Positions 1 through 5,290 of a DNA stretch of 7,520 bases are shown here, in pieces; position 1 is the first letter of the stretch, and every line of letters begins with the position of its first letter. The notes under the pieces are model-generated. The model ran no database searches, was not told where the DNA came from, and saw only the letters and a program-made list of their open reading frames with translations. Both the position numbers and the translations under genes were made by a program. The DNA lies in assembly GCA_031289875.1 (NCBI GenBank), contig JAITOO010000045.1, positions 1 through 7,520 of the forward strand. Reading direction: 5' to 3'. This DNA is from Flavobacteriaceae bacterium (lineage in GTDB: Bacteria; Bacteroidota; Bacteroidia; Flavobacteriales; Weeksellaceae).

Positions 1-35
1 TCTGGAGGTTGGGGGTTCGACTCCTCTCGTGTTCA
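1..35 (+). tRNA. tRNA gene, 3' portion (cut by the window edge or an attachment-site copy)
   Basis: The first 35 bases fold as the 3' half of a tRNA. Positions 1-5 fit the 3' side of an anticodon stem and 6-10 (AGGTT) fit a short variable loop. Positions 11-15 (GGGGG) pair with 23-27 (CCTCT), using G-U pairs, around the T-loop TTCGACT at 16-22. Positions 28-34 (CGTGTTC) would be the 3' acceptor strand and A35 the discriminator base. No CCA follows, which is common in Bacteroidota, where the CCA end is added by an enzyme. The anticodon lies outside the window, so the amino acid cannot be named. Because an integrase fragment begins 44 bases downstream, this could be a whole tRNA gene used as an integration target, or only the 3' segment duplicated at an attachment site. 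Confidence 0.75.
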
Positions 36-78
36 CAAATGCAAGTCATTGAGAGTATGCACAATAGGGCTGAAATCA

Positions 79-206
79 ATGACTGTTTTTTTTGAGAAAT
101 TAAAAAGTGTATATGAAAGCGTATATAAAATGAAAAAGTATACCGACCCGAAAATCTATCACGGCGGAAAGAATTTTGACCTTTCCAAACGCTGGTATAT
201 TTATTC
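79..206 (+). pseudogene. Truncated tyrosine recombinase (integrase), N-terminus only
   Basis: An open frame starting at ATG 79 (or ATG 130) encodes about 42 residues that resemble the N-terminal arm-binding region of integrases from Flavobacteriia. The tell-tale stretch is KKYTDPKIYHGG followed by LSKRWYIY; in intact relatives this continues into a core-binding domain and the R-H-R-Y catalytic domain. Here the similarity stops at about position 206. The frame then runs through unrelated sequence to a stop at 298-300, so no catalytic residues remain and the product cannot be active. Its place just after a tRNA 3' end is the usual position for an integrase of a tRNA-targeted genomic island or prophage. 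The family call rests on remembered similarity of a short stretch; the location supports it. Upstream codons from 49 are open but look unrelated. Confidence 0.6.
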
Positions 207-345
207 TCAATCCCCTATCCACAGAACCGCCGAAAGTTTGCAAGCGCACCAAGACTTCTCCGCTGTTGTCATAATAGGCGAGCCGGTATTGAACGTCTAA
301 CCGGTACGTTGCGCCCTGCTTCTGTTCCTGAGTAATCTCCGTATA
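207..345 (-). pseudogene. Fragment of an unrecognised protein, reading on the minus strand
   Basis: Read on the minus strand from about 345 to 207, this stretch gives a sequence that looks coding, including TYRLDVQYRLAYYD and VLVRLQTFGGSVDRG. There is no start codon, and an in-frame stop lies a few codons upstream on the minus strand (around 351-353). By eye it is richer in G and C than the flanking DNA. Its end coincides with the point where the integrase similarity on the plus strand breaks off. I infer a gene piece brought in by a rearrangement or deletion. I do not recognise the family, and the open frame could be chance. Confidence 0.3.
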
Positions 346-505
346 TTTTTACTTCAAATGCTACTTTATAGCTTTTTTACAAAGTTATAAAACATTTAAA
401 GCGCTGGAATTAAGTGTTTTAGGTTGTTGCTATGAGGCGTGAGTCGTTGTTTTACAGTATTTTTAATGGGCGGATTTGAAAATAAAAGAATAAATAAAAA
501 TCAAA

Positions 506-531
506 AAAAGTTACACAAGTAGTAAACTTTT
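506..531. promoter_or_regulatory. Inverted repeat, candidate operator of the toxin-antitoxin operon
   Basis: AAAAGTT (506-512) and AACTTTT (525-531) are perfect inverted arms separated by 12 bases, with centres 19 bases apart, close to two helical turns. The repeat ends two bases before the -7 element of the toxin-antitoxin promoter and spans the -33 region. HigA-type antitoxins normally repress their own operon by binding such repeats, so this is a reasonable operator candidate. The arms are short and AT-rich, so chance is possible. Confidence 0.4.
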
Positions 532-533
532 CA

Positions 534-541
534 TATCTTTG
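534..541 (+). promoter_or_regulatory. Bacteroidota-type -7 promoter element of the toxin-antitoxin operon
   Basis: TATCTTTG matches the Bacteroidota housekeeping -7 consensus TAnnTTTG at every fixed base. A -33 TTTG element is not clear; TTAC at 511-514 lies 19 bases upstream and is the nearest approximation. Transcription would be expected to begin about five to eight bases downstream, near 546-549, which is where the toxin frame opens. Confidence 0.6.
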
Positions 542-545
542 CTTT

Positions 546-878
546 TTGGAACGGAAAATTAAAACATACGGCGGATACTTTGAAGCATTTATGAATACGC
601 TTCCGAACAAAGTGCAGGATAAAATACAATATGCTCTTCTGCTTCTGAGAGCGCAAAACATAATATCCAAGAAATTTGTTAAACTTATCAATGACGGGCT
701 GTATGAGTTAAGGACAGAATATGCGGGAAATATTTATCGTGTGTTTTTTATTTTTGATGAGGGAAATATAGTGGTGTTATTCAACGGTTTTCAAAAGAAA
801 ACCCAAAAAACTCCGCAAAAAGAAATAGATAAAGCATTTAAGATAAAAAAAGAATATTATGAAGACAAACAATCATAA
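546..878 (+). CDS. higB: HigB/RelE-type toxin (phage Gp49-like family)
   Basis: This 110-residue protein belongs to the RelE/HigB-like toxins of the Gp49 (DUF891) group, small ribosome-associated mRNA interferases that are neutralised by the antitoxin encoded next door. Family features in order are TYGGYFEAF near residues 7-15, GLYELR at 51-56, YRVFFIFD at 64-71 and FNGFQKKTQKTP at 79-90, followed by a basic tail with KKEYYE; length is normal for the family. The start is chosen as TTG 546 because TYGGYF is usually conserved in this family and the only other good start, ATG 591, would remove it. No ATG or GTG occurs in this frame between the stop at 495-497 and 591. The strong -7 box at 534-541 leaves essentially no leader. 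The 3' end overlaps the antitoxin gene by 20 bases, implying translational coupling. Toxin-first order is typical of higBA. Confidence 0.85.
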   Translation: MERKIKTYGGYFEAFMNTLPNKVQDKIQYALLLLRAQNIISKKFVKLINDGLYELRTEYAGNIYRVFFIFDEGNIVVLFNGFQKKTQKTPQKEIDKAFKIKKEYYEDKQS

Positions 879-1152
879 AATCGTTGATTATGATGCAGTG
901 CTTGACGCTAAATTCGGCAAGGAAGGCACTCCGTCAAGAATTGAAGCAGAAGAAAAGGCGTTTGCTTTTTATACCGGACAAATTATAGAACAGGCAAGAA
1001 AACAGGCGAAGATAACCCAGACACAACTTGCCGAAAGGATAGGCAGCAGCAAGTCGTACATTTCAAGAGTGGAAACAGGAAAAACCGAACCAAAAGTATC
1101 TACTTTTTACCGCATTGCTTCCGCTTTGGGGCTTTCGGTAGAATTGTCATAA
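859..1152 (+). CDS. higA: HigA-type antitoxin, XRE-family helix-turn-helix
   Basis: This 97-residue cytoplasmic protein would bind and silence the HigB-like toxin and repress the shared promoter. The N-terminal 40 residues are the variable, probably toxin-contacting part. Residues 42-95 form an XRE (Cro/C1) helix-turn-helix domain, with the TQTQLAERIGSSKSYISRVE core at about 53-72 and a PKVSTFYRIASALG stretch completing the five-helix bundle. Start ATG 859 lies inside the 3' end of the toxin gene in another frame, giving a 20-base overlap and coupled expression. A purine-rich run (AAAAAAAGAA) precedes it without a strong Shine-Dalgarno match. Both genes appear intact although the integrase fragment upstream is broken, which fits a module retained by its own addiction. 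No clear terminator follows. Confidence 0.88.
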   Translation: MKTNNHKIVDYDAVLDAKFGKEGTPSRIEAEEKAFAFYTGQIIEQARKQAKITQTQLAERIGSSKSYISRVETGKTEPKVSTFYRIASALGLSVELS

Positions 1153-1328
1153 GTCTGACCAAACAATTTATTTAAAAGTTGAATCTACGGGCTATATTAG
1201 TAACAATAAGCAAGATAGATAAATTATGGAAGTATCGCAAAAAATCATTTAGCCGTCGCAAGTTTGTATCTCTGGGGGTATTTTTTACTCTTACTGTTCT
1301 GGTGATAACAGTCTTCAAATCATTAATC

Positions 1329-1937
1329 CTACTTAATAAAAACCGCAAAATTCTTTTTTCCATCAAGGAAGCCTTCCAGTCGGTCGTTTTCTTCGACTTG
1401 GGAAACCCCTGACGGCGTGCCTGTGAAAATGAGGTCTCCTGTTTTTAACGTAAAAAACTGCGAAATATGCGAAATCAACTGCGGAATGTCGAAAATCATA
1501 TCCGAAGTGTTGCCTTGTTGCTGAGTTTTTCCATTTTTTTGGAGAGAAAAATCGAGATTTTTCAGGTCAAAATTTTCCTTCGGCAAAAACTCGCCGACGA
1601 GGGCAGCGCCGTCAAAAGCTTTGGCTTTTTCCCAAGGCAAACCTTTGTTTTTCAGTTGAGTTTGCAGGTCGCGTGCGGTGAAATCAATACCCAAACCGAT
1701 TTCTGTGAAATAATTTTCGGCAAATTCGGGCTGAATATATTTTCCGACTTTTGAAATTTTGACCAAAACTTCCACTTCGTGGTGCAAATCCTGCGTAAAT
1801 TCGGGAATGTATAACTCGCTTCCTGAGCGGATTACCGCCGTGTCAGGTTTGAGGAACAAAACGGGTTCTTGGGGAATTTCATTATTTAATTCCTTTGCGT
1901 GTTCTTTATAATTTCTTCCTATACAGATGATTTTCAT
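1329..1937 (-). CDS. Fumarylacetoacetate hydrolase-family protein (acylpyruvase-like)
   Basis: This 202-residue protein spans a single FAH domain of the small FAHD1/YcgM type. Members are metal-dependent cytoplasmic enzymes acting on beta-dicarbonyl acids such as acylpyruvates or oxaloacetate. Visible features are the N-terminal IGRNYKEHAKE (6-16), LFLKP (27-31), the metal ligands Glu54 and Glu56 in HHEVEVLVKI (52-61), Asp85 in GIDFTARDLQ (83-92), Lys106 in KAFDG, and TGTPSGV near the C-terminus. All expected catalytic-site residues appear present, so it should be active; the true substrate cannot be deduced. The start at ATG 1937 gives the standard FAH N-terminus. It begins 35 bases after the exonuclease gene stops on the same strand, so the two are probably co-transcribed. 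The gene converges on the toxin-antitoxin operon, with about 175 bases between them and no convincing terminator. Confidence 0.9.
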   Translation of the reverse strand: MKIICIGRNYKEHAKELNNEIPQEPVLFLKPDTAVIRSGSELYIPEFTQDLHHEVEVLVKISKVGKYIQPEFAENYFTEIGLGIDFTARDLQTQLKNKGLPWEKAKAFDGAALVGEFLPKENFDLKNLDFSLQKNGKTQQQGNTSDMIFDIPQLISHISQFFTLKTGDLIFTGTPSGVSQVEENDRLEGFLDGKKNFAVFIK

Positions 1938-1972
1938 TTAAATATGACTTATGCGAATTTAGCCTTAAAAAT

Positions 1973-2737
1973 TCAGATTCCTCTTTTCAACTTTACCTGC
2001 GTAAAAACCTTTTTGGTGTAAAGCGGAAAGTCAGCGTTCATCAGCCATGAATAGTAGCCGGGGTCTGTTAAAAATATTTCGCGAAGTTTTTTACCTTTAT
2101 ATTTTCCAAAGTTAAAAATCTCATCTTCGTCTTTGTCATAACCGATAAAATTTGCCAAATCGGCGTTTTTCTTGAAAGTAGTAAACTGGTGCAAAAAGTT
2201 TACTTCGTTTTCAATTTCCGAATATTTTTCCAACTGAGATTTCAGCACTTCATACGTTGCCAAAGTGTCTGCTGAAGCGGTATGAGCATCTTTCAGTTCT
2301 TTTCCGCAATAATATTTGTAGGCGGCGGACAGCGTGCGCGGCTCTAATTTGTGGTAGATGACCTGCACGTCTATCGGGCGGTGCTTGGTGATGTCAAACT
2401 CGAAGCCGTTGCGAAGCAATTCTTCCGCCAAAAGCGGGATATCAAAGCGGTTGGAATTGTATCCTGCCAAGTCTGAATCTTTTATCATCGCTACAACCTG
2501 CGGAGCGATTTCTACAAAAGTCGGGCAGTCGGCGATGTCTTCGTCGTAAATGCCGTGAATCTGAGAGGCTTCTTTCGGAATCGGCATCTGTGGATTGACA
2601 CGCCATGTTTTACTCTCCTGAGAGTGGTTTGTATTGATTTTCAGGATACTGATTTCTACAATTCGGTCTTTACCGATGTTGATTCCTGTGGTCTCTAAAT
2701 CAAAAAAACAAAGGGGTTTATGTAAATTAAGTTTCAT
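1973..2737 (-). CDS. DEDDh-type 3'-5' exonuclease (DnaQ/ExoX-like)
   Basis: This 254-residue protein carries a complete RNase T/DnaQ-fold exonuclease domain (about residues 8-170), which removes nucleotides from DNA 3' ends with two metal ions. Exo I is FFDLETTG, giving Asp13 and Glu15. Exo II is GYNSNRFDIPLL, giving Asp99. Exo III is HTASADTL, giving His152 and Asp157, which is the DEDDh arrangement. After a charged linker, residues 208-245 hold FNFGKYKGKKL, a tryptophan-containing YYSWLM and a C-terminal helix, resembling the small C-terminal domain seen in ExoX-like exonucleases (DUF3820-like). It is not the polymerase III epsilon subunit by length or tail; a repair or processing role is likely. 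Start ATG 2737 places the Exo I motif at the usual distance. It is the first gene of a likely operon with the FAH-family gene; no convincing promoter was identified upstream. Confidence 0.9.
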   Translation of the reverse strand: MKLNLHKPLCFFDLETTGINIGKDRIVEISILKINTNHSQESKTWRVNPQMPIPKEASQIHGIYDEDIADCPTFVEIAPQVVAMIKDSDLAGYNSNRFDIPLLAEELLRNGFEFDITKHRPIDVQVIYHKLEPRTLSAAYKYYCGKELKDAHTASADTLATYEVLKSQLEKYSEIENEVNFLHQFTTFKKNADLANFIGYDKDEDEIFNFGKYKGKKLREIFLTDPGYYSWLMNADFPLYTKKVFTQVKLKRGI

Positions 2738-2864
2738 ACTTTATTAAATGAAAAATTGAAAATCAACAAAAAAGTTGTTGTTTTATTTGGTAAGGATATT
2801 AAAGTTTCACACCTTTATAATTGAATTTCAACAATTATATATGGAAACAAAAAATTTCAAAATC

Positions 2865-2880
2865 GAGTACAAAAGTACTC
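2865..2880 (-). terminator. Short hairpin, probable terminator of the xrtF operon
   Basis: GAGTAC (2865-2870) and GTACTC (2875-2880) form a perfect 6-bp stem around AAAA. On the minus strand it lies about 36 bases after the stop codon of the xrtF partner gene and is followed by GATTTTGAAATTTTTTG, a T-rich run. The stem is short for a strong intrinsic terminator, and Bacteroidota terminators are poorly defined, so this is a moderate call. Confidence 0.45.
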
Positions 2881-2884
2881 AATT

Positions 2885-2927
2885 AATTTCAATTCTCAGT
2901 AAAAATTCGCATTTACTAATTGAAATT
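2885..2927 (-). repeat. Long imperfect hairpin overlapping the 3' end of the xrtF partner gene
   Basis: AATTTCAATT (2885-2894) pairs perfectly with AATTGAAATT (2918-2927). Inside, AGTAAA (2898-2903) pairs with TTTACT (2912-2917), leaving a three-base bulge and an eight-base loop, so 16 pairs in all. One arm encodes the last codons of the partner gene and its TAG stop. It could act as a 3' stabilising or terminating structure together with the hairpin at 2865-2880. Confidence 0.5.
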
Positions 2928-3353
2928 ACGAGTTTTGTTTTTCCAGTAAATCGCAGGAATCAGCAGCAGCAGAAAAATCGGCTGTATTAAAAATCGGCGA
3001 ATGTAAAAGGTGGGCATATATCCGATGCTGAAATGCGTGTGGAGCGAAAAGAAATAAATTGCTCCAAAAAGCACAAACCCTGCGGTCAAAATCCAAAAGG
3101 CGAGCCGGATTACTTTTTTGTCTCCAAACCAAAGGTAAACAATGGATAATGTGAGAATTGCATTAAGCGCATAACGAAAAAATAACGACAATATCAGTTT
3201 GGCTGAATCGAAAGGAGGGACATCTAAGTGATTGAAATTGACGGTTTTAAAAAATGAAAGCAAAGGGTCGTAAAACAAAACAGTTTCAAATTTTCTAACC
3301 AAGACCAGCAGAAACAAACAGACAATGATACCCGCTATTTTAAGTATTCTCAT
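2916..3353 (-). CDS. Exosortase F system-associated membrane protein
   Basis: This 145-residue integral membrane protein is encoded immediately after xrtF. It fits the small hydrophobic partner protein found beside XrtF in Flavobacteriia. Four membrane segments are visible at about residues 4-19, 53-76, 83-103 and 121-137. A polar stretch near 36-50 follows the first segment (NFNHLDVPPFDS), and a HTHFSIGYMPTFYIRR stretch lies before the last helix. The tail is short and basic. Its biochemical role is unknown; co-occurrence suggests it assists or stabilises the sorting enzyme. Its ATG directly follows the TAA of xrtF with no base between, so translation is almost certainly coupled. The 3' end is embedded in a hairpin. 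The assignment rests on size, topology and position beside xrtF. Confidence 0.75.
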   Translation of the reverse strand: MRILKIAGIIVCLFLLVLVRKFETVLFYDPLLSFFKTVNFNHLDVPPFDSAKLILSLFFRYALNAILTLSIVYLWFGDKKVIRLAFWILTAGFVLFGAIYFFSLHTHFSIGYMPTFYIRRFLIQPIFLLLLIPAIYWKNKTRNFN

Positions 3354-3884
3354 TTATTTTCTCTTTAAAGCAAAAAATTTAATCCACACGAGCCACAGCA
3401 CAACAACCATTCCCCAAATAATGGCGGGAAAAATATAATCGTGAACGGTTTTTCCGTAGTGGCGATGTTCGTAAAAAATATAATTGATAAAGACAATTCG
3501 CACTAAATTAGCTATATACAAAACAATCAAACCTGCCAAAGTAAACAAAAAAGTCCGCTTGAACCCTACGGAAAAGGCAATGATGAAAGCAACGAATAAA
3601 ATATTTACAGACAAAGCGTTACAGCCTTCATTTACAATAGAAATCCGTTTGCCGTCAATCAAAATAGTCATATAATTGCGCTGCAAATAGTGAACCGCCT
3701 CAGAATCAAAACCTATCCATCTCAAAATTTTTGCGGTCTGAGTTGCAACATGGGTCGTGTAGGGGTCGCAGGTTTGCAGAGTTTCTTGATAATAAGATAG
3801 ATACAAGTCATACAAAAAAACCAAAATCAAATAGACTGCAAAAAATTTGATTAGCATGATGATTATGGGCTTGTATTCTCTCAT
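3354..3884 (-). CDS. xrtF: Exosortase family protein XrtF
   Basis: This 176-residue polytopic inner-membrane protein has the exosortase/archaeosortase catalytic set. Cys88 lies in NEGCNALSVNILF, Arg129 in NLVRIVFINYIF, and His148 in HDYIFPAIIWG, each beside a membrane segment, as in the family's cysteine-transpeptidase-like active site. Exosortases are thought to cleave C-terminal sorting signals of exported proteins (short motif, hydrophobic helix, basic end) and pass them on for surface attachment or release. The length and sequence match the compact XrtF type. Start ATG 3884 precedes a first membrane helix at about 7-25; Met10 is an alternative. TAACTTAG at 3903-3910 on the minus strand resembles a weak -7 box and would give a leader of about 13 bases. 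The next gene follows with zero spacing. No target protein with a sorting tail lies in the window. Confidence 0.88.
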   Translation of the reverse strand: MREYKPIIIMLIKFFAVYLILVFLYDLYLSYYQETLQTCDPYTTHVATQTAKILRWIGFDSEAVHYLQRNYMTILIDGKRISIVNEGCNALSVNILFVAFIIAFSVGFKRTFLFTLAGLIVLYIANLVRIVFINYIFYEHRHYGKTVHDYIFPAIIWGMVVVLWLVWIKFFALKRK

Positions 3885-3907
3885 ATCTTGTTTATGAATG
3901 TGCTAAG

Positions 3908-4094
3908 TTATGAAAAATTTGTTATTTTAAACTGAAATTGTACAGAATCTTCTCGGTCTGTCATTGATTCGGCGTTGTATCTATTTGATTTTCTGCGTAT
4001 TAAAATCGTTGAAGTTTGCTTTCTTTGGGATATATTGTCTGATGAGTTTGTTGGTATTTTCAATCAATCCCTTTTCCCACGAGGAGTATCGGTA
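3908..4094 (-). pseudogene. IS30-family transposase, decayed C-terminal remnant
   Basis: On the minus strand, immediately after the stop of the CapA-like gene and in the same frame, the sequence reads YSSWEKGLIENTNKLIRQY and then IPKKANFND. This is the end of the IS30-family integrase core that normally carries the last glutamate of the DDE triad. About 40 codons in, an in-frame TAG (3981-3983) interrupts it. Reading continues with IQRRINDRPR, after which similarity seems to continue only in another frame, ending at TAA 3908-3910. No start, no N-terminal helix-turn-helix region and no first two catalytic aspartates are present. Terminal inverted repeats were not seen. It is an old insertion-sequence scar between two genes and encodes nothing functional. 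The family call rests on the conserved SSWEKG...EN and RPR pattern. Confidence 0.72.
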
Positions 4095-4100
4095 CAAAAA

Positions 4101-5195
4101 TCATTTCCTCGTTATTTTGCCGTCGTGAAATTGAAGTTTCCCGTTGGGAAAATCTTCATGCGTCAGGTTTTTCATGGATTCAAACGCACGATTTTCAGGG
4201 TCGATTTCTACCGACAAACCTGTGTCTTCCACTTGGACAGTTGAAATTATTTTTGCTGAAATAAAATTTCCGTTCGCCCCGACCTTGACTTTCAAAATAG
4301 GAGATTTGCCGCTTGCGCCTTTCAGGGCGAAATTTCCATACGTCGCAAAATTCCCCAGACTGTAAGCAATGAATTTGTTTTTGTACAGTTCCGCGGCGCG
4401 CGTTACGTGTGGTCCGCTTCCCAAAACGAGGTCTGCGCCCGCATCAATACAAACGTGCGCAAATTCTTCCACGTTTCCGCGATTTTCGCCCACAAAAGTT
4501 TCCGTTCGATGTGGAACGTGCTGATGCGCTACGCCTTCCGCCCCGCCGTGAAACATCACAATGACAATATCCGCTTGCGGGCGCACTTCCCTGACAATTC
4601 GTTCAATATCAGCATAATGCTTGACGCTTACCAAACCCTCATTGTGCCCTGCCCCGATGAATGCGTAGCGCACGCCGTTTTTTTCTTTCAGTGCGTATTC
4701 GCATTTTTCCGGCAGTCCGGCATATCGGATTCCCAAACTGTCCAGATTTTTCTGAGTTTCTGCCCTTCCAACCGCGCCGAAATCTCCGCTGTGATTGTTG
4801 GCGATGCTCAGAAAGTCAAAACCTGCTTCCTGAAAATATTTGCCGTAGGAAACCGGAGTTCTGAAAACAAAGCACAACGTAAAATCCTTGCAGGTTTTGG
4901 GCACTCCGCCTCTGTCGAATAGCGTTCCTTCGAGGTTTCCTAAAACGATGCCGGTATTGTCTTTGAGAAAAGGCGTGATTTTTTCGAGAATATTTTTGTT
5001 GGGAAGCCCGCTCTGATGCGGATAATTGCTTCCGAGCATAAGGTCGCCTACGGCTGTAACCGTCAAAGTATCAGGAAGATTTCGAGTGCTGTCGGTTGAG
5101 GCAGTCGAAATTTCGGGAACGTTCGACGAAGATTTTTTTTCTTTACAGGAAATGATGAAAAGCGAAGCGAGGAGAACTAAAACGAGAGATTTCAT
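4101..5195 (-). CDS. CapA-family (poly-gamma-glutamate synthesis-like) lipoprotein
   Basis: This 364-residue protein has a calcineurin-like metallophosphoesterase fold of the CapA type (PGA_cap). Residues 1-17 form a lipoprotein signal peptide ending in FIISC, so Cys17 would be lipidated; CKEKK after it fits an outer-membrane, possibly surface, lipoprotein. The domain shows AVGDLMLG (48-55), GNLEGTLFD (86-94), SIANNHSGDFG (130-140), VMFHGGAEG (213-221), LVLGSGPHV (256-264) and AYSLGNFA (277-284), which supply the expected Asp, Asn and His metal ligands. ATG 5195 is chosen because it starts the signal peptide; the frame stays open to 5393, but that extension lacks a signal sequence and crosses a terminator hairpin. 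CapA homologues take part in poly-gamma-glutamate capsule production, but no capB or capC lies here, so the substrate is unknown. The IS30 remnant abuts its stop codon. Confidence 0.87.
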   Translation of the reverse strand: MKSLVLVLLASLFIISCKEKKSSSNVPEISTASTDSTRNLPDTLTVTAVGDLMLGSNYPHQSGLPNKNILEKITPFLKDNTGIVLGNLEGTLFDRGGVPKTCKDFTLCFVFRTPVSYGKYFQEAGFDFLSIANNHSGDFGAVGRAETQKNLDSLGIRYAGLPEKCEYALKEKNGVRYAFIGAGHNEGLVSVKHYADIERIVREVRPQADIVIVMFHGGAEGVAHQHVPHRTETFVGENRGNVEEFAHVCIDAGADLVLGSGPHVTRAAELYKNKFIAYSLGNFATYGNFALKGASGKSPILKVKVGANGNFISAKIISTVQVEDTGLSVEIDPENRAFESMKNLTHEDFPNGKLQFHDGKITRK

Positions 5196-5231
5196 GAAAA
5201 TGATAAGGAGTAAATTAAATTCAAAAAACAA

Positions 5232-5262
5232 CTTTTGAAAAGAGTTTTCCTCTTTCCAAAAG
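5232..5262 (-). terminator. Strong intrinsic terminator after the small membrane-protein gene
   Basis: On the minus strand, CTTTTGGAAAGAG (5262-5250) pairs with CTCTTTTCAAAAG (5244-5232) over 13 positions, with one G-U pair and a five-base loop. It is followed by TTGTTTTTTG, a good U-tract. It lies about 30 bases after the stop of the small membrane-protein gene and about 35 bases before the CapA-family start, so it should separate the two transcripts. Confidence 0.75.
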
Positions 5263-5290
5263 CAAAAAAACAGGCGGAAAAACGGAGAAT

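Noticed and set aside
49..300. An 83-residue plus-strand frame taken as one complete gene
   Set aside because: Only the middle part resembles an integrase; the first residues and the last 30 or so do not, and the tail lies over a fragment that reads better on the other strand.
1293..1312. ACTGTT/AACAGT hairpin after the FAH gene as a terminator
   Set aside because: The 6-bp stem is not followed by a T-run on either strand.
1172..1366. A 64-residue minus-strand frame between the antitoxin and the FAH gene
   Set aside because: It overlaps the 3' end of the FAH gene in another frame and has no recognisable motif or start signal.
2761..2784. CAAC-AAAAAA-GTTG hairpin upstream of the exonuclease gene
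   Set aside because: Only four paired bases; in an AT-rich spacer this is expected by chance.
2775..2990. A 71-residue plus-strand frame between the exonuclease and the xrtF partner
   Set aside because: It runs into the antisense of the xrtF partner gene, crosses two hairpins and has low-complexity composition.
4407..4922. A 171-residue plus-strand frame opposite the CapA-family gene
   Set aside because: It lies wholly antisense to a well-supported CapA domain and resembles no family.
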